Below the pieces are notes generated by a model. It did not search any database, was not told the origin of the DNA, and was given only the letters and a program-made list of their open reading frames with translations. Positions 39,542-49,224 of a stretch of DNA of 64,000 bases are shown here, piece after piece; position 1 is the first letter of the stretch, and every line of letters starts with the position of its first letter. A program made the position numbers and the translations under genes. Source of the stretch: Staphylococcus lutrae. GTDB taxonomy: Bacteria > Bacillota > Bacilli > Staphylococcales > Staphylococcaceae. The stretch covers positions 1,054,001 through 1,118,000 of the forward strand of contig NZ_CP020773.1 of the NCBI RefSeq assembly GCF_002101335.1, in the 5' to 3' direction.

Positions 39542-40585
39542 ATGAAAACGATCGAAACACTCATTGATACAGAACTCCGCCCTCATGTCATTGCGATTGA
39601 TCATGGGCGCTATTATGCACAACCTTTTTTACAACAACTTTTACAGCAAGGATTCCTAACGCAAGACAACCTCGTTCAAAACGCACAAACTATAGAAAAA
39701 GTGTCTTATACTTGCTTAACGACTGGATTTTGCCTTTGGTGCCAACTGGCCTTTTCAACCTATTTAAAACAAGCACCTCAACAGGCACTTCATCAAGACT
39801 TACAGCAACAAGTTTTATCGGGAGAAGTATTCGGGGCTACGGGGCTTTCTAACCCAATGAAATCCTTCAATGCCTTAGAAGATTTCAATCTTTCCCACCA
39901 CTATGAAGGGACAACATTAGTCGTAAATGGTAAGCTTCCTGCTGTCAGTAATATGGGGCCTCATCATTATTTTGGGGCGATTTCAAAACAACGTGATGGT
40001 GAAGAACGCGTGATGTTTATCATTCAAGCGTCTACAGAGGGACTTACTTTAGAAGAAAAGTCTCAATTCTTGGGTGTCAATGGTTCTGCTACATATAGCG
40101 TCACGTTCGACAACGTCATCATCCCACACGATCAAATCATCTCAACAGATGCAGAGTCCTTTGCTGCAATCATTCGTCCACAATTTGTCGCATTACAAAT
40201 CCCAATCGCTTTAGGTTCAATCCAAAGTTCACTTGATTTAATCGATCAATTTTCAAATGCACAAAATGGCATCAATGCCTATTTAGAATACGATGTTGAA
40301 GCATACCAATTACAGTATCAGACGTTACGCGAGCAATATTATACATTATTGAATGAAAAACAAGGCAACTTAAGCGATGACTTACTCGAAATCATTCAAT
40401 TGAAAAAATCATTGGGTTACTTGTTGCTCGATGTGAACCAAGCATCGATGGTCAATGGCGGATCGCGTGCCTATTCACCGATAGCGCCACAAGTAAGAAA
40501 ATTAAAAGAAGGCTTCTTCTTTGCCGCATTAACGCCAACATTGCGTCACTTAGGTAAGCTTGAGGCGACATTCCAGACAGCATAA
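39542..40585 (+). CDS. Acyl-CoA-dehydrogenase-like flavoprotein, organosulfur type
   Basis: A 347-residue protein of the acyl-CoA dehydrogenase superfamily. It has FGATGLSNPMKSF, a beta-domain segment LVVNGKLPAVSNMG, MFIIQASTEGL and the C-terminal helical bundle. It is shorter than usual (about 380-400) and lacks the YEGT-type catalytic glutamate region seen in the fadD product of this window, resembling SfnB/DszC-like FMN monooxygenases that act on sulfur compounds; I infer this from neighbourhood and shape only. AAAGGAG precedes the ATG. It follows the transporter genes by 17 bp and is followed by a strong terminator. Confidence 0.75.
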   Translation: MKTIETLIDTELRPHVIAIDHGRYYAQPFLQQLLQQGFLTQDNLVQNAQTIEKVSYTCLTTGFCLWCQLAFSTYLKQAPQQALHQDLQQQVLSGEVFGATGLSNPMKSFNALEDFNLSHHYEGTTLVVNGKLPAVSNMGPHHYFGAISKQRDGEERVMFIIQASTEGLTLEEKSQFLGVNGSATYSVTFDNVIIPHDQIISTDAESFAAIIRPQFVALQIPIALGSIQSSLDLIDQFSNAQNGINAYLEYDVEAYQLQYQTLREQYYTLLNEKQGNLSDDLLEIIQLKKSLGYLLLDVNQASMVNGGSRAYSPIAPQVRKLKEGFFFAALTPTLRHLGKLEATFQTA

Positions 40586-40643
40586 ACGAATGCGACCGCA
40601 CTGATTTCACATGCCCTCTTCAAAATTTTCATTTTTACTGTCT

Positions 40644-40681
40644 ACGGAGAACCGTCATTTGTCAGCGGTTCTCCGTTTTTA
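40644..40681 (+). terminator. Terminator of the organosulfur-type operon
   Basis: ACGGAGAACCG (40644-40654) pairs with CGGTTCTCCGT (40666-40676), followed by TTTTTAC. It closes the four-gene operon. From here to 41020 I see no other feature. Confidence 0.9.
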
Positions 40682-41024
40682 CACGTATTTTTTATTTACC
40701 ACCTCATAATGGACACCTTTGTTCTTCACAATTCACTTCTCCTTTTCAATACGCAATGATGTGTCACCCCTCGTATGAAAAAATATCATGATATCGCTAT
40801 TTAATTGAAATTATATTGATTCGCCTTGATGTTATCATTGTTCTTTTTTCGAATGGGCGTTTCTTCCTAACCCCTTTGTTACATTTCTCATTGTATAAAA
40901 TGACGATTTTAAAATTTTTTCTCATCTCATGTAAATCTATGAAAACATTGGGATGACTCATTTTATAGGCTCAAAATAATTGTCTATTTCGTGTCCATTG
41001 TCTGAAAATAAAAATATTTTTGTT

Positions 41025-41053
41025 TTTACAATTGCTAGAACTATGTTATATTT
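41025..41053 (+). promoter_or_regulatory. Promoter of the fad operon
   Basis: TTTACA (41025-41030) and TATATT (41048-41053) are 17 bp apart, and TGT before the -10 makes it an extended -10 (TGTTATATT). It is followed at once by the cre-like palindrome. Confidence 0.75.
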
Positions 41054-41056
41054 CAT

Positions 41057-41070
41057 GTAAGGGCTTACAA
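41057..41070 (+). promoter_or_regulatory. cre-like palindrome at the fad promoter
   Basis: TGTAAGGGCTTACA has perfect outer arms (TGTAAG/CTTACA) and differs from the cre consensus only at the central C. It overlaps the expected transcription start, fitting repression by CcpA or by a dedicated fatty-acid regulator. Confidence 0.65.
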
Positions 41071-41094
41071 AAAGTGTGAAAGGAGGCTCACATA

Positions 41095-42666
41095 ATGAAA
41101 CGATGTACATGGTCGGCAATTCCATCACTTGTCAAAGAAGGTGATGTGATCGGTCTCGCTGCACTGACTGTATCCAATTTACCTGCTGGGCTACTCGCCT
41201 CGTTAATCGAACATCATGATCGTACGCAACACCCCAAACACCTGACGATGATGATGGCCAATGATATTAGTAGCCTTGGTTTGGCAGCAGAATTAGATGA
41301 TTTCGTAGCGCGACAAATGGTTGACCGGGTCATTATGAGTATTATGACCGCTTCACCTCGTACAGCCCAAGCGATTAAAAATAATGAATTGGAAGCTTAC
41401 TTTCTACCACAGGGGGTTATCGCCACACATTATCGTCAAACGAATGGGATTACACCAGGTGTGATTACAAAAATTGGACTGAATACGCATATTGACCCGC
41501 GTTACAAAGGCGGACGTGTCAATGACAAGACGACCACATCACTCGTCTCTTTTCTCAATATTGACGGTGAGGACTTTCTGCATTATCGCTTACCACCTGT
41601 AGATGTCGCATTCCTTCGAGGGACTTACGCGGATGAACAAGGCAATATTTACATAGATGAAGAAGCACATCTTGGTGAAAGTTATAGTTTAGCATTGAAC
41701 GCAAAAGCAAATGGGGGAACGGTGATCGTACAAGTGAAGGCTGTCGTTGATAATGGTCAACGAAGTCCGAATGAGGTGTACATTCCAGGAGCATTAGTGG
41801 ATTACGTATACATCGTAGAAAATCAAGCGCACCATCGTCAAGTCGTTCAAACGATGTATCAACCGGCTTTATCTGGACAGACACGCATCGAATCCATACC
41901 TGAACCGCCCCTCCCTTTCAACACGCGCAAAATCATTTTACGCCGTGCCGCTCAATTTTTAAGGGTCGGTGACACCATCAGCATTGGGTATGGGATTAAC
42001 AATGAATTGACGAACCTTCTGCATGAGGAACACGTCAATCACCTCGTTCAACCGGTGATGGACATTGGGATTTTTGGTGGTTTTATTGGTAGCCGTGAAT
42101 ACTTCGGTATGAATTATAACTCTGACGTCCGCATGCGTCACGAATTAACATGGGATTTTATTTATAACGGAGGTGTTTCTATCGCCTTGATGAGTTTTGC
42201 GGAAGTCGATCAACACGGCAACATCAACGTGTCATACTTCGGCGATCGGATGAATGGCTGTGGTGGCTTTATCGACATTAGTCAATCCGTTCAAAAACTG
42301 ATTTTCACAGGCACACTGATTGCGGGTGCACGGCTCGATGTCGATCATCAACAACTGTCAGTCATTGAAGAAGGTCACACGAAAAAGTTTGTCGAAACCG
42401 TCCAAAATATTGATTTTAATGCTTCATACGCCAAATCATTGCATCAAGAAGTCTATTTCGTCACAGACCGTGCTGTTTTCGAACTTCAAGATGCAGGTCT
42501 CACACTGATAGAAGTTGCACCTGGGTTAGACATAGAACAAGATATCATTGCTCAAATGGACTTTACACCACAGATTTCACCCAAATTGAAGCAAATGGAT
42601 TCTGCAATGTATCAAGTACATTGGGGACAATTACAACAGACGATTCAGTCAAACAGAATCGTATAA
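41095..42666 (+). CDS. fadX: Acetate/3-ketoacid CoA-transferase family I protein (FadX-like)
   Basis: A 523-residue CoA transferase that moves CoA between short- or long-chain acids. In staphylococcal fad loci it is thought to activate acids or recycle acetoacetyl-CoA. Two halves are visible: an N-terminal alpha domain (GDVIGLAALTVSNLPAGLLASL, PGVITKIGL, DVAFLRGTYADEQGN) and a C-terminal beta domain (VGDTISIGYGINNEL, GIFGGFIGSREYFGMNYN). At the position of the usual catalytic Glu before the GG loop, the protein appears to have Asp323 (VMDIG). GAAAGGAGG precedes the ATG. It is the first gene of fadXEDBA. Confidence 0.88.
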   Translation: MKRCTWSAIPSLVKEGDVIGLAALTVSNLPAGLLASLIEHHDRTQHPKHLTMMMANDISSLGLAAELDDFVARQMVDRVIMSIMTASPRTAQAIKNNELEAYFLPQGVIATHYRQTNGITPGVITKIGLNTHIDPRYKGGRVNDKTTTSLVSFLNIDGEDFLHYRLPPVDVAFLRGTYADEQGNIYIDEEAHLGESYSLALNAKANGGTVIVQVKAVVDNGQRSPNEVYIPGALVDYVYIVENQAHHRQVVQTMYQPALSGQTRIESIPEPPLPFNTRKIILRRAAQFLRVGDTISIGYGINNELTNLLHEEHVNHLVQPVMDIGIFGGFIGSREYFGMNYNSDVRMRHELTWDFIYNGGVSIALMSFAEVDQHGNINVSYFGDRMNGCGGFIDISQSVQKLIFTGTLIAGARLDVDHQQLSVIEEGHTKKFVETVQNIDFNASYAKSLHQEVYFVTDRAVFELQDAGLTLIEVAPGLDIEQDIIAQMDFTPQISPKLKQMDSAMYQVHWGQLQQTIQSNRIV

Positions 42667-42684
42667 ATAAGGGGGTAAAAAGAG

Positions 42685-44187
42685 ATGAATTTCGATTGGA
42701 TTAAAACACGTGCAGACTTTGATGTTGAAAAACCTGCTGTTATCGACCCTTTCAAAGGGACACAATGGACTTATCAGGACTTAAATAAACGTGCGGATAA
42801 TATGGCGCACTATCTAGAAAGCCAAGGGATTCAAAAAGGGGATGTGGTCGGTGTACTTGCACCCAATGATATCGCACTTTTAGATTTACTCTTCGCTTGT
42901 TTCAAAATGGGCGCCGTTTACTTACCCATTAACTGGCGACTCAACCCAAAAGAAATTGCAGCAATTGTCGAGGATTCTACATTGAAATTACTGTTTTACG
43001 CAGAAAAACACTTAAGTTCTCTCAATTTGGTCGATGCCAAATACTTGCATATGGACATCGATTCCGATATATACAATCAAATCGTTGACCCTACACAACA
43101 TTCTGTCTATAAAGCCATCGCGCTAGAATCGACAGATCTTGCTGCATTAATTTATACGAGCGGCACGACGGGTGTTCCGAAAGGCGTCATGTTTTCCTAT
43201 GAATCTTTCGTTCATAATGGGGCCAACATTGAACTGACTTACAAATTCAACTCAGACTACCTCACAATCATCGCTACTCCGATGTTTCATGTACTCGGTT
43301 TTAATGATACAGTCCTTCCGACATTAATGAGTGGCGGTACTTTAGTCTTGCAACGCTACTTTAACGGAGAAGCACTGAATGAACTCATTGCTCGGTATCA
43401 TCCCGATTTCCTCATTATGATTCCTACCATGTATTACAGCACATTAACACAACCTAATTTTAATCCGGATGACTTTAGAGCAATGAAATATGTCATTCAA
43501 GGCGGCTCGCAACCCTTGCCAAGTATCCAACAGGCTTTCAAAAAATATGGCATCAATATTATCAATGGGTACGGTTTAACTGAAGCACCTCTTGTCATGG
43601 TCAACACGCCTGAAAACGCACGTCATAAACCAATGAGCATTGGAAAATCTGTCATGTTTGTCGATGCGAAGGTTTTAGACGATGATAAAAATGAAGTTGC
43701 AAATGGAGAAATTGGCGAACTGGCGATTCGAGCAAAAAATGTCACACCTGGCTATTGGAACAAACCAGAAGAAACCGCTAAAATTTTCCACGATCGTTAT
43801 TTACTCACTGGAGATTTAGCGAAAAAAGATGAAGATGGCGATATTTTCATTATCGACCGTAAAAAAGAGCTCATCATTACAGGCGGAGAAAATGTGTTGC
43901 CGTCTGAAGTTGAAAATGCGCTTGCTGAACATCCGCTGATTGATCGCTGTGTTGTTGTCGGTTACGACCACCCTAAATATGGAGAGTCGATTGCGGCAGC
44001 GATTATTTTAAGGGAACAACCTGAAGATTACGTCGAACAACTGGATCAACATATGCGTGAACGCTTAGCCGGCTATAAAGTGCCACGCATGTATGTCCCT
44101 GTTACGCATATGCCACTCAACTCAACACAAAAACCGGATAAATTAGCCATTACAAAAATGATGAATGATAAAGCATCCCAACAATAA
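42685..44187 (+). CDS. fadE: Long-chain fatty-acid--CoA ligase (FadE-like)
   Basis: A 500-residue acyl-adenylate-forming enzyme activating fatty acids to acyl-CoA. ANL-superfamily motifs in order: LIYTSGTTGVPKG near residue 159, MFHVLGF, IINGYGLTEAP, LLTGDLAKKDEDGDIFIIDRKKELII and the C-terminal hinge plus Lys (STQKPDKLAITK). GGGGG before the ATG is the ribosome binding site. It follows fadX by 18 bp. Symbol by analogy with the S. aureus fad locus, where fadE is the ligase rather than a dehydrogenase. Confidence 0.9.
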   Translation: MNFDWIKTRADFDVEKPAVIDPFKGTQWTYQDLNKRADNMAHYLESQGIQKGDVVGVLAPNDIALLDLLFACFKMGAVYLPINWRLNPKEIAAIVEDSTLKLLFYAEKHLSSLNLVDAKYLHMDIDSDIYNQIVDPTQHSVYKAIALESTDLAALIYTSGTTGVPKGVMFSYESFVHNGANIELTYKFNSDYLTIIATPMFHVLGFNDTVLPTLMSGGTLVLQRYFNGEALNELIARYHPDFLIMIPTMYYSTLTQPNFNPDDFRAMKYVIQGGSQPLPSIQQAFKKYGINIINGYGLTEAPLVMVNTPENARHKPMSIGKSVMFVDAKVLDDDKNEVANGEIGELAIRAKNVTPGYWNKPEETAKIFHDRYLLTGDLAKKDEDGDIFIIDRKKELIITGGENVLPSEVENALAEHPLIDRCVVVGYDHPKYGESIAAAIILREQPEDYVEQLDQHMRERLAGYKVPRMYVPVTHMPLNSTQKPDKLAITKMMNDKASQQ

Positions 44188-44227
44188 CATGTTCGGCTTT
44201 TAGTTCGAACAATGAGGAGGTCTTCAT

Positions 44228-45439
44228 ATGACTATAGAAAGAGAAGCAACATTAAAACAATTATATCCTGAAGATATTTTAAGCATTGCAAAAGGATTAA
44301 CAGACGGTGAAGTGACTTTATTACAACAACTCAACGACTTGCTGGAAAGTAAATACCGCCCAGACATTAACCAACATTGGGTCGATGCAACAGTACCTGA
44401 AGATTACTTTAAAGATATCGGCGCACTGAATTACTTTACGAATCCGCTCCTCTATGAAGGACGCGACAATGCGAAAACACCGAGTCAACTGTTCCAATTC
44501 TTCATGTCATATACGATTGCACGCTTTGACGTCTCACTCGCCACTTTACTCGGCGTGCATCAAGGTTTGGGTCATAATACATTTCTCTTTGGTGGAAGCC
44601 CTGAACAAGTCGCAAAATACGTCCCTCGACTTCAGTCCCATGACTTGCGCACTTGTTTCGCACTCACTGAACCGAATCATGGGTCAGATGTGGCTGGAGG
44701 ACTTGAAACCGTTGCCGTCCGTCAAGGTGATGAGTGGATCATTAACGGGGCGAAAAAATGGATTGGTGGTGCGCATGTATCCGATGTCATTCCGGTCTTT
44801 GCGGTCAATAAAGACACGGGAAAACCGCACTGCTTTATCGTGACGCCAGATCAAGACGGTGTCGATATTGATATCCTTCAACATAAAATTGCACTACGTA
44901 TCGTGCCGAATGCCGAAATTCGACTCAACAACGTCAAAGTCAAAGAAACAGACCGCTTACAAAATATTACGAGCTTCAAAGACATTGCTAAGATCTTATA
45001 TTCTACACGTGCGGGTGTGGCCTATATGGCAACGGGTGCAATGGCAGGCACGTTGAAAGCTACACTCAACTATGTCAAAACAAGACAGCAATTCGGTAAA
45101 GCAATCAGTCAATACCAACTCGTACAAGAAAAATTGGCCATGATTCATGGAAACTTAACACATGCAATGGCAATGAGCGCACAACTCGCACGCATGCAGG
45201 AAAATGGTGAATATGATGAAGTCGCGACTTCCACAGCAAAAATGATGAACGCCTTACGCCTTCGCGAATCTGTAGCAATGGGTCGTGGTATCACAGGAGG
45301 TAACGGTATCCTCGCTGGCGAACAAGATATCGCACGATTTTTCTCAGATGCTGAAGCCATTTATACGTATGAAGGCACACACGAAATGAATGCGCTCGTT
45401 ATTGGTCGTGCACTCACAGGGCAATCCGCTTTCGTATAA
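44228..45439 (+). CDS. fadD: Acyl-CoA dehydrogenase (FadD-like)
   Basis: A 403-residue FAD enzyme introducing the trans-2 double bond into acyl-CoA. Family blocks: CFALTEPNHGSDVAGGLETVA, WIINGAKKWIGGAHVSD, TRQQFGKAISQYQLVQEKLA, GRGITGGNGILAG, and the catalytic base in TYEGTHEMNALVIGRALTG. The glutaryl-CoA-dehydrogenase-like GWA-type details are not decisive. GAGGAGG precedes the ATG. It lies between the ligase and the multifunctional FadB. Confidence 0.92.
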   Translation: MTIEREATLKQLYPEDILSIAKGLTDGEVTLLQQLNDLLESKYRPDINQHWVDATVPEDYFKDIGALNYFTNPLLYEGRDNAKTPSQLFQFFMSYTIARFDVSLATLLGVHQGLGHNTFLFGGSPEQVAKYVPRLQSHDLRTCFALTEPNHGSDVAGGLETVAVRQGDEWIINGAKKWIGGAHVSDVIPVFAVNKDTGKPHCFIVTPDQDGVDIDILQHKIALRIVPNAEIRLNNVKVKETDRLQNITSFKDIAKILYSTRAGVAYMATGAMAGTLKATLNYVKTRQQFGKAISQYQLVQEKLAMIHGNLTHAMAMSAQLARMQENGEYDEVATSTAKMMNALRLRESVAMGRGITGGNGILAGEQDIARFFSDAEAIYTYEGTHEMNALVIGRALTGQSAFV

Positions 45440-45486
45440 AACCGAAATGGGATCAGTGAAAAAGCCAAAAATGGGAGGAATTTACA

Positions 45487-47745
45487 ATGACAATTAGAAA
45501 AGTAACAGTCCTCGGTGCAGGAACAATGGGCGCACAGCTTGCCGCTGTTCTAGTCAATGCAGGACTTAAAGTCAAATTATTAGATCTCGTGATAGATGAC
45601 GATCACCCAAACAAAATCGCGAAAGCGGCTTATGATAAAATCACTCACCCTAAGAAGCCATTATTGTTTGACCTTGCACTCGCGCCAAATCTCACATATG
45701 GCAATTTTAGAGATGATTTAGTAGATGACGATGCAGATTTATATTTAGAAGCAGTGAAAGAGGATTTAAAAGTCAAGCATCAATTATGGAAACAAGTCGC
45801 TCAAACAGCCAAACGAGAAGCCTTATTTGCGACAAATACTTCAGGAATTCCAATAGAAGCAATTGCTCAAGTGTTCCATTCGGAGGATCAGGCACGGTTT
45901 TTCGGCTTACATTTCTTCAATCCACCGCGCATTATGAAATTAGTCGAACTCATTCCTACGTCACATACCGATCAAACGATATTGGATGACGTAAAATCGT
46001 TTACGCAAGAAGTCCTCGGTAAAGGGGTCATTACTGCTAACGATGTCCCTGGCTTTGTTGCAAATCGTATCGGGACACAAACGATGAATGACATTATGTA
46101 TCGTGCAGAACAGCAACAATTTTCGATTACTGAAGTGGATGCATTAACGGGACAAATCATAGGTCGTCCCAAAACAGGCACATACGCGCTCTCTGATCTC
46201 GTCGGCTTAGACATTGCTGTATCCGTCATTCGCGGTTTACAACAAGTTCCAGAAGAACAATCCTATTTTCACGATGTACAATTGGTCAATACGTTGTACG
46301 AAGCCGGCGCATTAGGACGAAAGACGAAACAAGGCTTTTATAAAAAATCTCAGAAGAAACAACGTCTCGTCTATGATGCTGAAACCCAAAACTATGTCCC
46401 TGTTACACCGCCCGACCTTCCTATCCTTGCGTCGTTCAGCAAAGATTTATCACATAACTTAGACGTCATCTTTAATGCAACAGATGCAGCGGGCCATTTC
46501 TTATGGGAAACGTTACGTAACAATTTCTATTATGCCGCATTAAATGTGCCAAAAGCTGCATCTGATTTTCGCGACATTGACCGCGCACTGGTCTGGGGAT
46601 TCAACTGGAAATTAGGTCCTTTCCAACTCTGGGATTTGATGGGATTCAATCGTGTCAAAGCAAGAATCGAGACTGAATTAGGAGAATTGCCTGAATGGAT
46701 TCAAGAACGAGAGAACGGCTTTTATGCACAAGATGAAACGCTGAGTCATGTGACACCAATCGAACATCAATTGGATGAAATCCTTTGGAAACGTAGCGAC
46801 TCACAGTTGTCAGTCATTCATAAAAACCAATTGCTACTCAAGTTGAGCAGTCGTAATAACGTGATTACTGATGCGTTTAACGATGACTTAGTCGAAGCAT
46901 TAGATGTATTAGAAAATGAAGCTTATTCGAGCATGGTCATTTATGCAGACGGCCCACATTTCAGTGTCGGTGCCAACTTATACGAAATGAAAAAAGCATA
47001 CGAAACAGACCAAATCGATGCGAAGATTGCCCCAGCGATTGATCAGCTCCATGCCAGTTTCAATCGATTAAAATATAGTGAAAAACCTGTCGTCACTGCC
47101 ATTCACGGCCGTGTACTTGGTGGTGGATGTGAACTCGCACTTCATTCGCCATTCATCGTCGCAAGTAGCGAAACGTATATGGGCCTTGTCGAAGCCGGTG
47201 TGGGCTTACTCCCTAGTGGCGGTGGGCTCGCAGAAATGAGCGATCGTATTTTACAAACATCGCATCTCATGAACGACAAACAAGCTTCCATGACGCAACT
47301 GCTCATGACAATCGGTTTGGCTAAAGTGTCCACACATGCATTTGAGGCGAAACGTTACGGCTTCCTACGCCCGACGGATACGATTATTTTTAATCAAGAC
47401 CGACTTGTTGAGGTCGCATTACAGCGGGCGCAATACGAAGCAGACGCACACTATATACCAACACCTCAACGACAATATATTGCGCTAGGACAAGACTTTC
47501 TCGCACTGGCACAAGGTCAACTCGATGCACAACGACTCGGTCATTACATCAGTGACCACGACTATCAAATCGCCTTGCGCATTGCGACAGTCTTATCAGG
47601 CGGAAATCTCCCGCGTCAAACGTACATTAACCAACGTTACATTCAAAAATTGGAAAAAGTGCATTTCTTAGCACTCATAAAAACAGAAAAAACTTACGAT
47701 CGTATTGCTTACATGCTTAAAAATGGCAAACCATTACGAAATTAA
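45487..47745 (+). CDS. fadB: 3-hydroxyacyl-CoA dehydrogenase / enoyl-CoA hydratase fusion
   Basis: A 752-residue bifunctional beta-oxidation enzyme. The N-terminal NAD-binding domain (TVLGAGTMGAQLAAVLVNAG) and dehydrogenase motifs (ATNTSGIPI, FFGLHFFNPPRIMKLVELI, DVPGFVANRIG, KTGTYALSDLVGLD) fill about residues 1-380. A crotonase-fold hydratase follows at about 420-640 (GPHFSVGANL, HGRVLGGGCELALHSPFIVAS, GLVEAGVGLLPSGGG). The dehydrogenase-first order is the Gram-positive FadN type, reversed relative to E. coli FadB. GGGAGG precedes the ATG. Confidence 0.93.
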   Translation: MTIRKVTVLGAGTMGAQLAAVLVNAGLKVKLLDLVIDDDHPNKIAKAAYDKITHPKKPLLFDLALAPNLTYGNFRDDLVDDDADLYLEAVKEDLKVKHQLWKQVAQTAKREALFATNTSGIPIEAIAQVFHSEDQARFFGLHFFNPPRIMKLVELIPTSHTDQTILDDVKSFTQEVLGKGVITANDVPGFVANRIGTQTMNDIMYRAEQQQFSITEVDALTGQIIGRPKTGTYALSDLVGLDIAVSVIRGLQQVPEEQSYFHDVQLVNTLYEAGALGRKTKQGFYKKSQKKQRLVYDAETQNYVPVTPPDLPILASFSKDLSHNLDVIFNATDAAGHFLWETLRNNFYYAALNVPKAASDFRDIDRALVWGFNWKLGPFQLWDLMGFNRVKARIETELGELPEWIQERENGFYAQDETLSHVTPIEHQLDEILWKRSDSQLSVIHKNQLLLKLSSRNNVITDAFNDDLVEALDVLENEAYSSMVIYADGPHFSVGANLYEMKKAYETDQIDAKIAPAIDQLHASFNRLKYSEKPVVTAIHGRVLGGGCELALHSPFIVASSETYMGLVEAGVGLLPSGGGLAEMSDRILQTSHLMNDKQASMTQLLMTIGLAKVSTHAFEAKRYGFLRPTDTIIFNQDRLVEVALQRAQYEADAHYIPTPQRQYIALGQDFLALAQGQLDAQRLGHYISDHDYQIALRIATVLSGGNLPRQTYINQRYIQKLEKVHFLALIKTEKTYDRIAYMLKNGKPLRN

Positions 47746-47767
47746 TCAAATAGAGAGGATGATTGAC

Positions 47768-48976
47768 ATGCGTGAAGCTTATATTGTCGCTTACGGGCGC
47801 TCTCCAGTCGCCAAAGCAAAAAACGGCGCACTTTTTCATGAACGTCCAGATGATGTCGCTGCGGAAGTGCTAAAAGGAGTACTCCAGCGTGTAAATGGCA
47901 CCTTTCAACCGGAGATGGTGGAAGACGTCATCGTCGGTAGCGCATTCCCAGAAGGCTTGCAAGGTCAAAATATAGCGAGAACGATTGCCTTGCGTGCGGG
48001 ACTTCCCGACACCGTTCCTGGCCAGACGGTCAACCGTTACTGTGCATCAGGACTACAAACGATTGCGCTTGCCGCCAACCAAATTTTAGCAGACCAGGGT
48101 GATATTCTCGTTGCGGGTGGCGTTGAATTGATGAGTGCTGTCCCAATGGGGGGCAATGAACCTACGAACAATCCGACACTCCAACAACAAGATATCGGGG
48201 CCTCTTATCCAATGGGGCTCACTGCTGAAAACGTAGCCGATACGTATCATGTCACTCGAGAAGATCAAGATGCCTATGCAGTACAAAGTCACCAGCGGGC
48301 AACTGTCGCTCAACAAAATGGAAAATTCGAGGATGAAATCATTCCGCTTCATGTCAAAACAGTCACTTATGACGCAAACGGGCCGCACGTCCATACGGCG
48401 CCGTTCGATACAGACGAATTAATCCGACCCGAGACAAATCTGGACACCCTTTCACAATTGCCGACTGTTTTTAAAGCCGATGGAACGGTGACAGCGGGGA
48501 CATCTGCCCCATTATCAGACGGCACTGGATTTGTCGTCTTAATGTCAGGTGAAAAGGTAAAGGCTTTAGGTGTCACGCCGATTGCTCGATTTGTTAGCTA
48601 TCAAGCCGTTGGGGTCGACCCAAAGTTAATGGGAATCGGTCCCGTATACGCCATTCCGGAAGTGTTAAAAAGCGCGCAGTTGACGCTTGATGATATCGAT
48701 TTGATTGAACTCAATGAAGCATTTGTAGCTCAAACATTGGCGTCCATGCGTGAAGTTGGCCTCTCAACGGACAAAACCAATGTCAATGGAGGCGCCATTG
48801 CACTTGGACACCCTCTTGGTGCTACGGGCGCAATTTTAACGGCACGCTTGCTGTCAGAAATGAAAAAACGTCCAGAGACACGTTATGGAATGGTCACAAT
48901 GTGTATTGGCGTCGGTATGGGGGCTGCCGCTATTTTCGAAATGGTGAGATTACCCCAAACGAACCATAATGATTAA
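47768..48976 (+). CDS. fadA: Acetyl-CoA acyltransferase (3-ketoacyl-CoA thiolase)
   Basis: A 402-residue thiolase cleaving 3-ketoacyl-CoA to acetyl-CoA and a shortened acyl-CoA. Catalytic Cys in [24 protein letters not shown], His in [18 protein letters not shown], second Cys in [14 protein letters not shown] at 47768 was chosen because AGAGAGG lies upstream and homology starts with [14 protein letters not shown]; earlier in-frame ATGs fall inside fadB. It is the last gene of the operon. Confidence 0.94.
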   Translation: MREAYIVAYGRSPVAKAKNGALFHERPDDVAAEVLKGVLQRVNGTFQPEMVEDVIVGSAFPEGLQGQNIARTIALRAGLPDTVPGQTVNRYCASGLQTIALAANQILADQGDILVAGGVELMSAVPMGGNEPTNNPTLQQQDIGASYPMGLTAENVADTYHVTREDQDAYAVQSHQRATVAQQNGKFEDEIIPLHVKTVTYDANGPHVHTAPFDTDELIRPETNLDTLSQLPTVFKADGTVTAGTSAPLSDGTGFVVLMSGEKVKALGVTPIARFVSYQAVGVDPKLMGIGPVYAIPEVLKSAQLTLDDIDLIELNEAFVAQTLASMREVGLSTDKTNVNGGAIALGHPLGATGAILTARLLSEMKKRPETRYGMVTMCIGVGMGAAAIFEMVRLPQTNHND

Positions 48977-49150
48977 ACAGCTGACTAAGTTGAAGTCCTA
49001 CAATGCCCTTCACATTACCCTTGCCGCTATAAATCATCATCGGAGACGTACTATACTAAAGTTTTTCAGGAGAGACCCACAGTACTTATACTCATAACAG
49101 CTTGACGCGCTCAATCCATGTTTAACGCTTCACCTCGTTATCCCCCACAT

Positions 49151-49179
49151 AAAAAGCCGAGATCTACTCTCGGCTTTTT
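49151..49179. terminator. Bidirectional terminator between fadA and gtfB
   Basis: AAAAAGCCGAGA and TCTCGGCTTTTT form a symmetric stem around TCTAC. It can stop both the fad operon (plus) and the accessory Sec operon (minus). The 170 bp before it (48977-49150) show no gene. Confidence 0.9.
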
Positions 49180-49224
49180 CCAGGAGAATGAACTTCAATG
49201 TACACCGGCATCAACAGTTGACTG

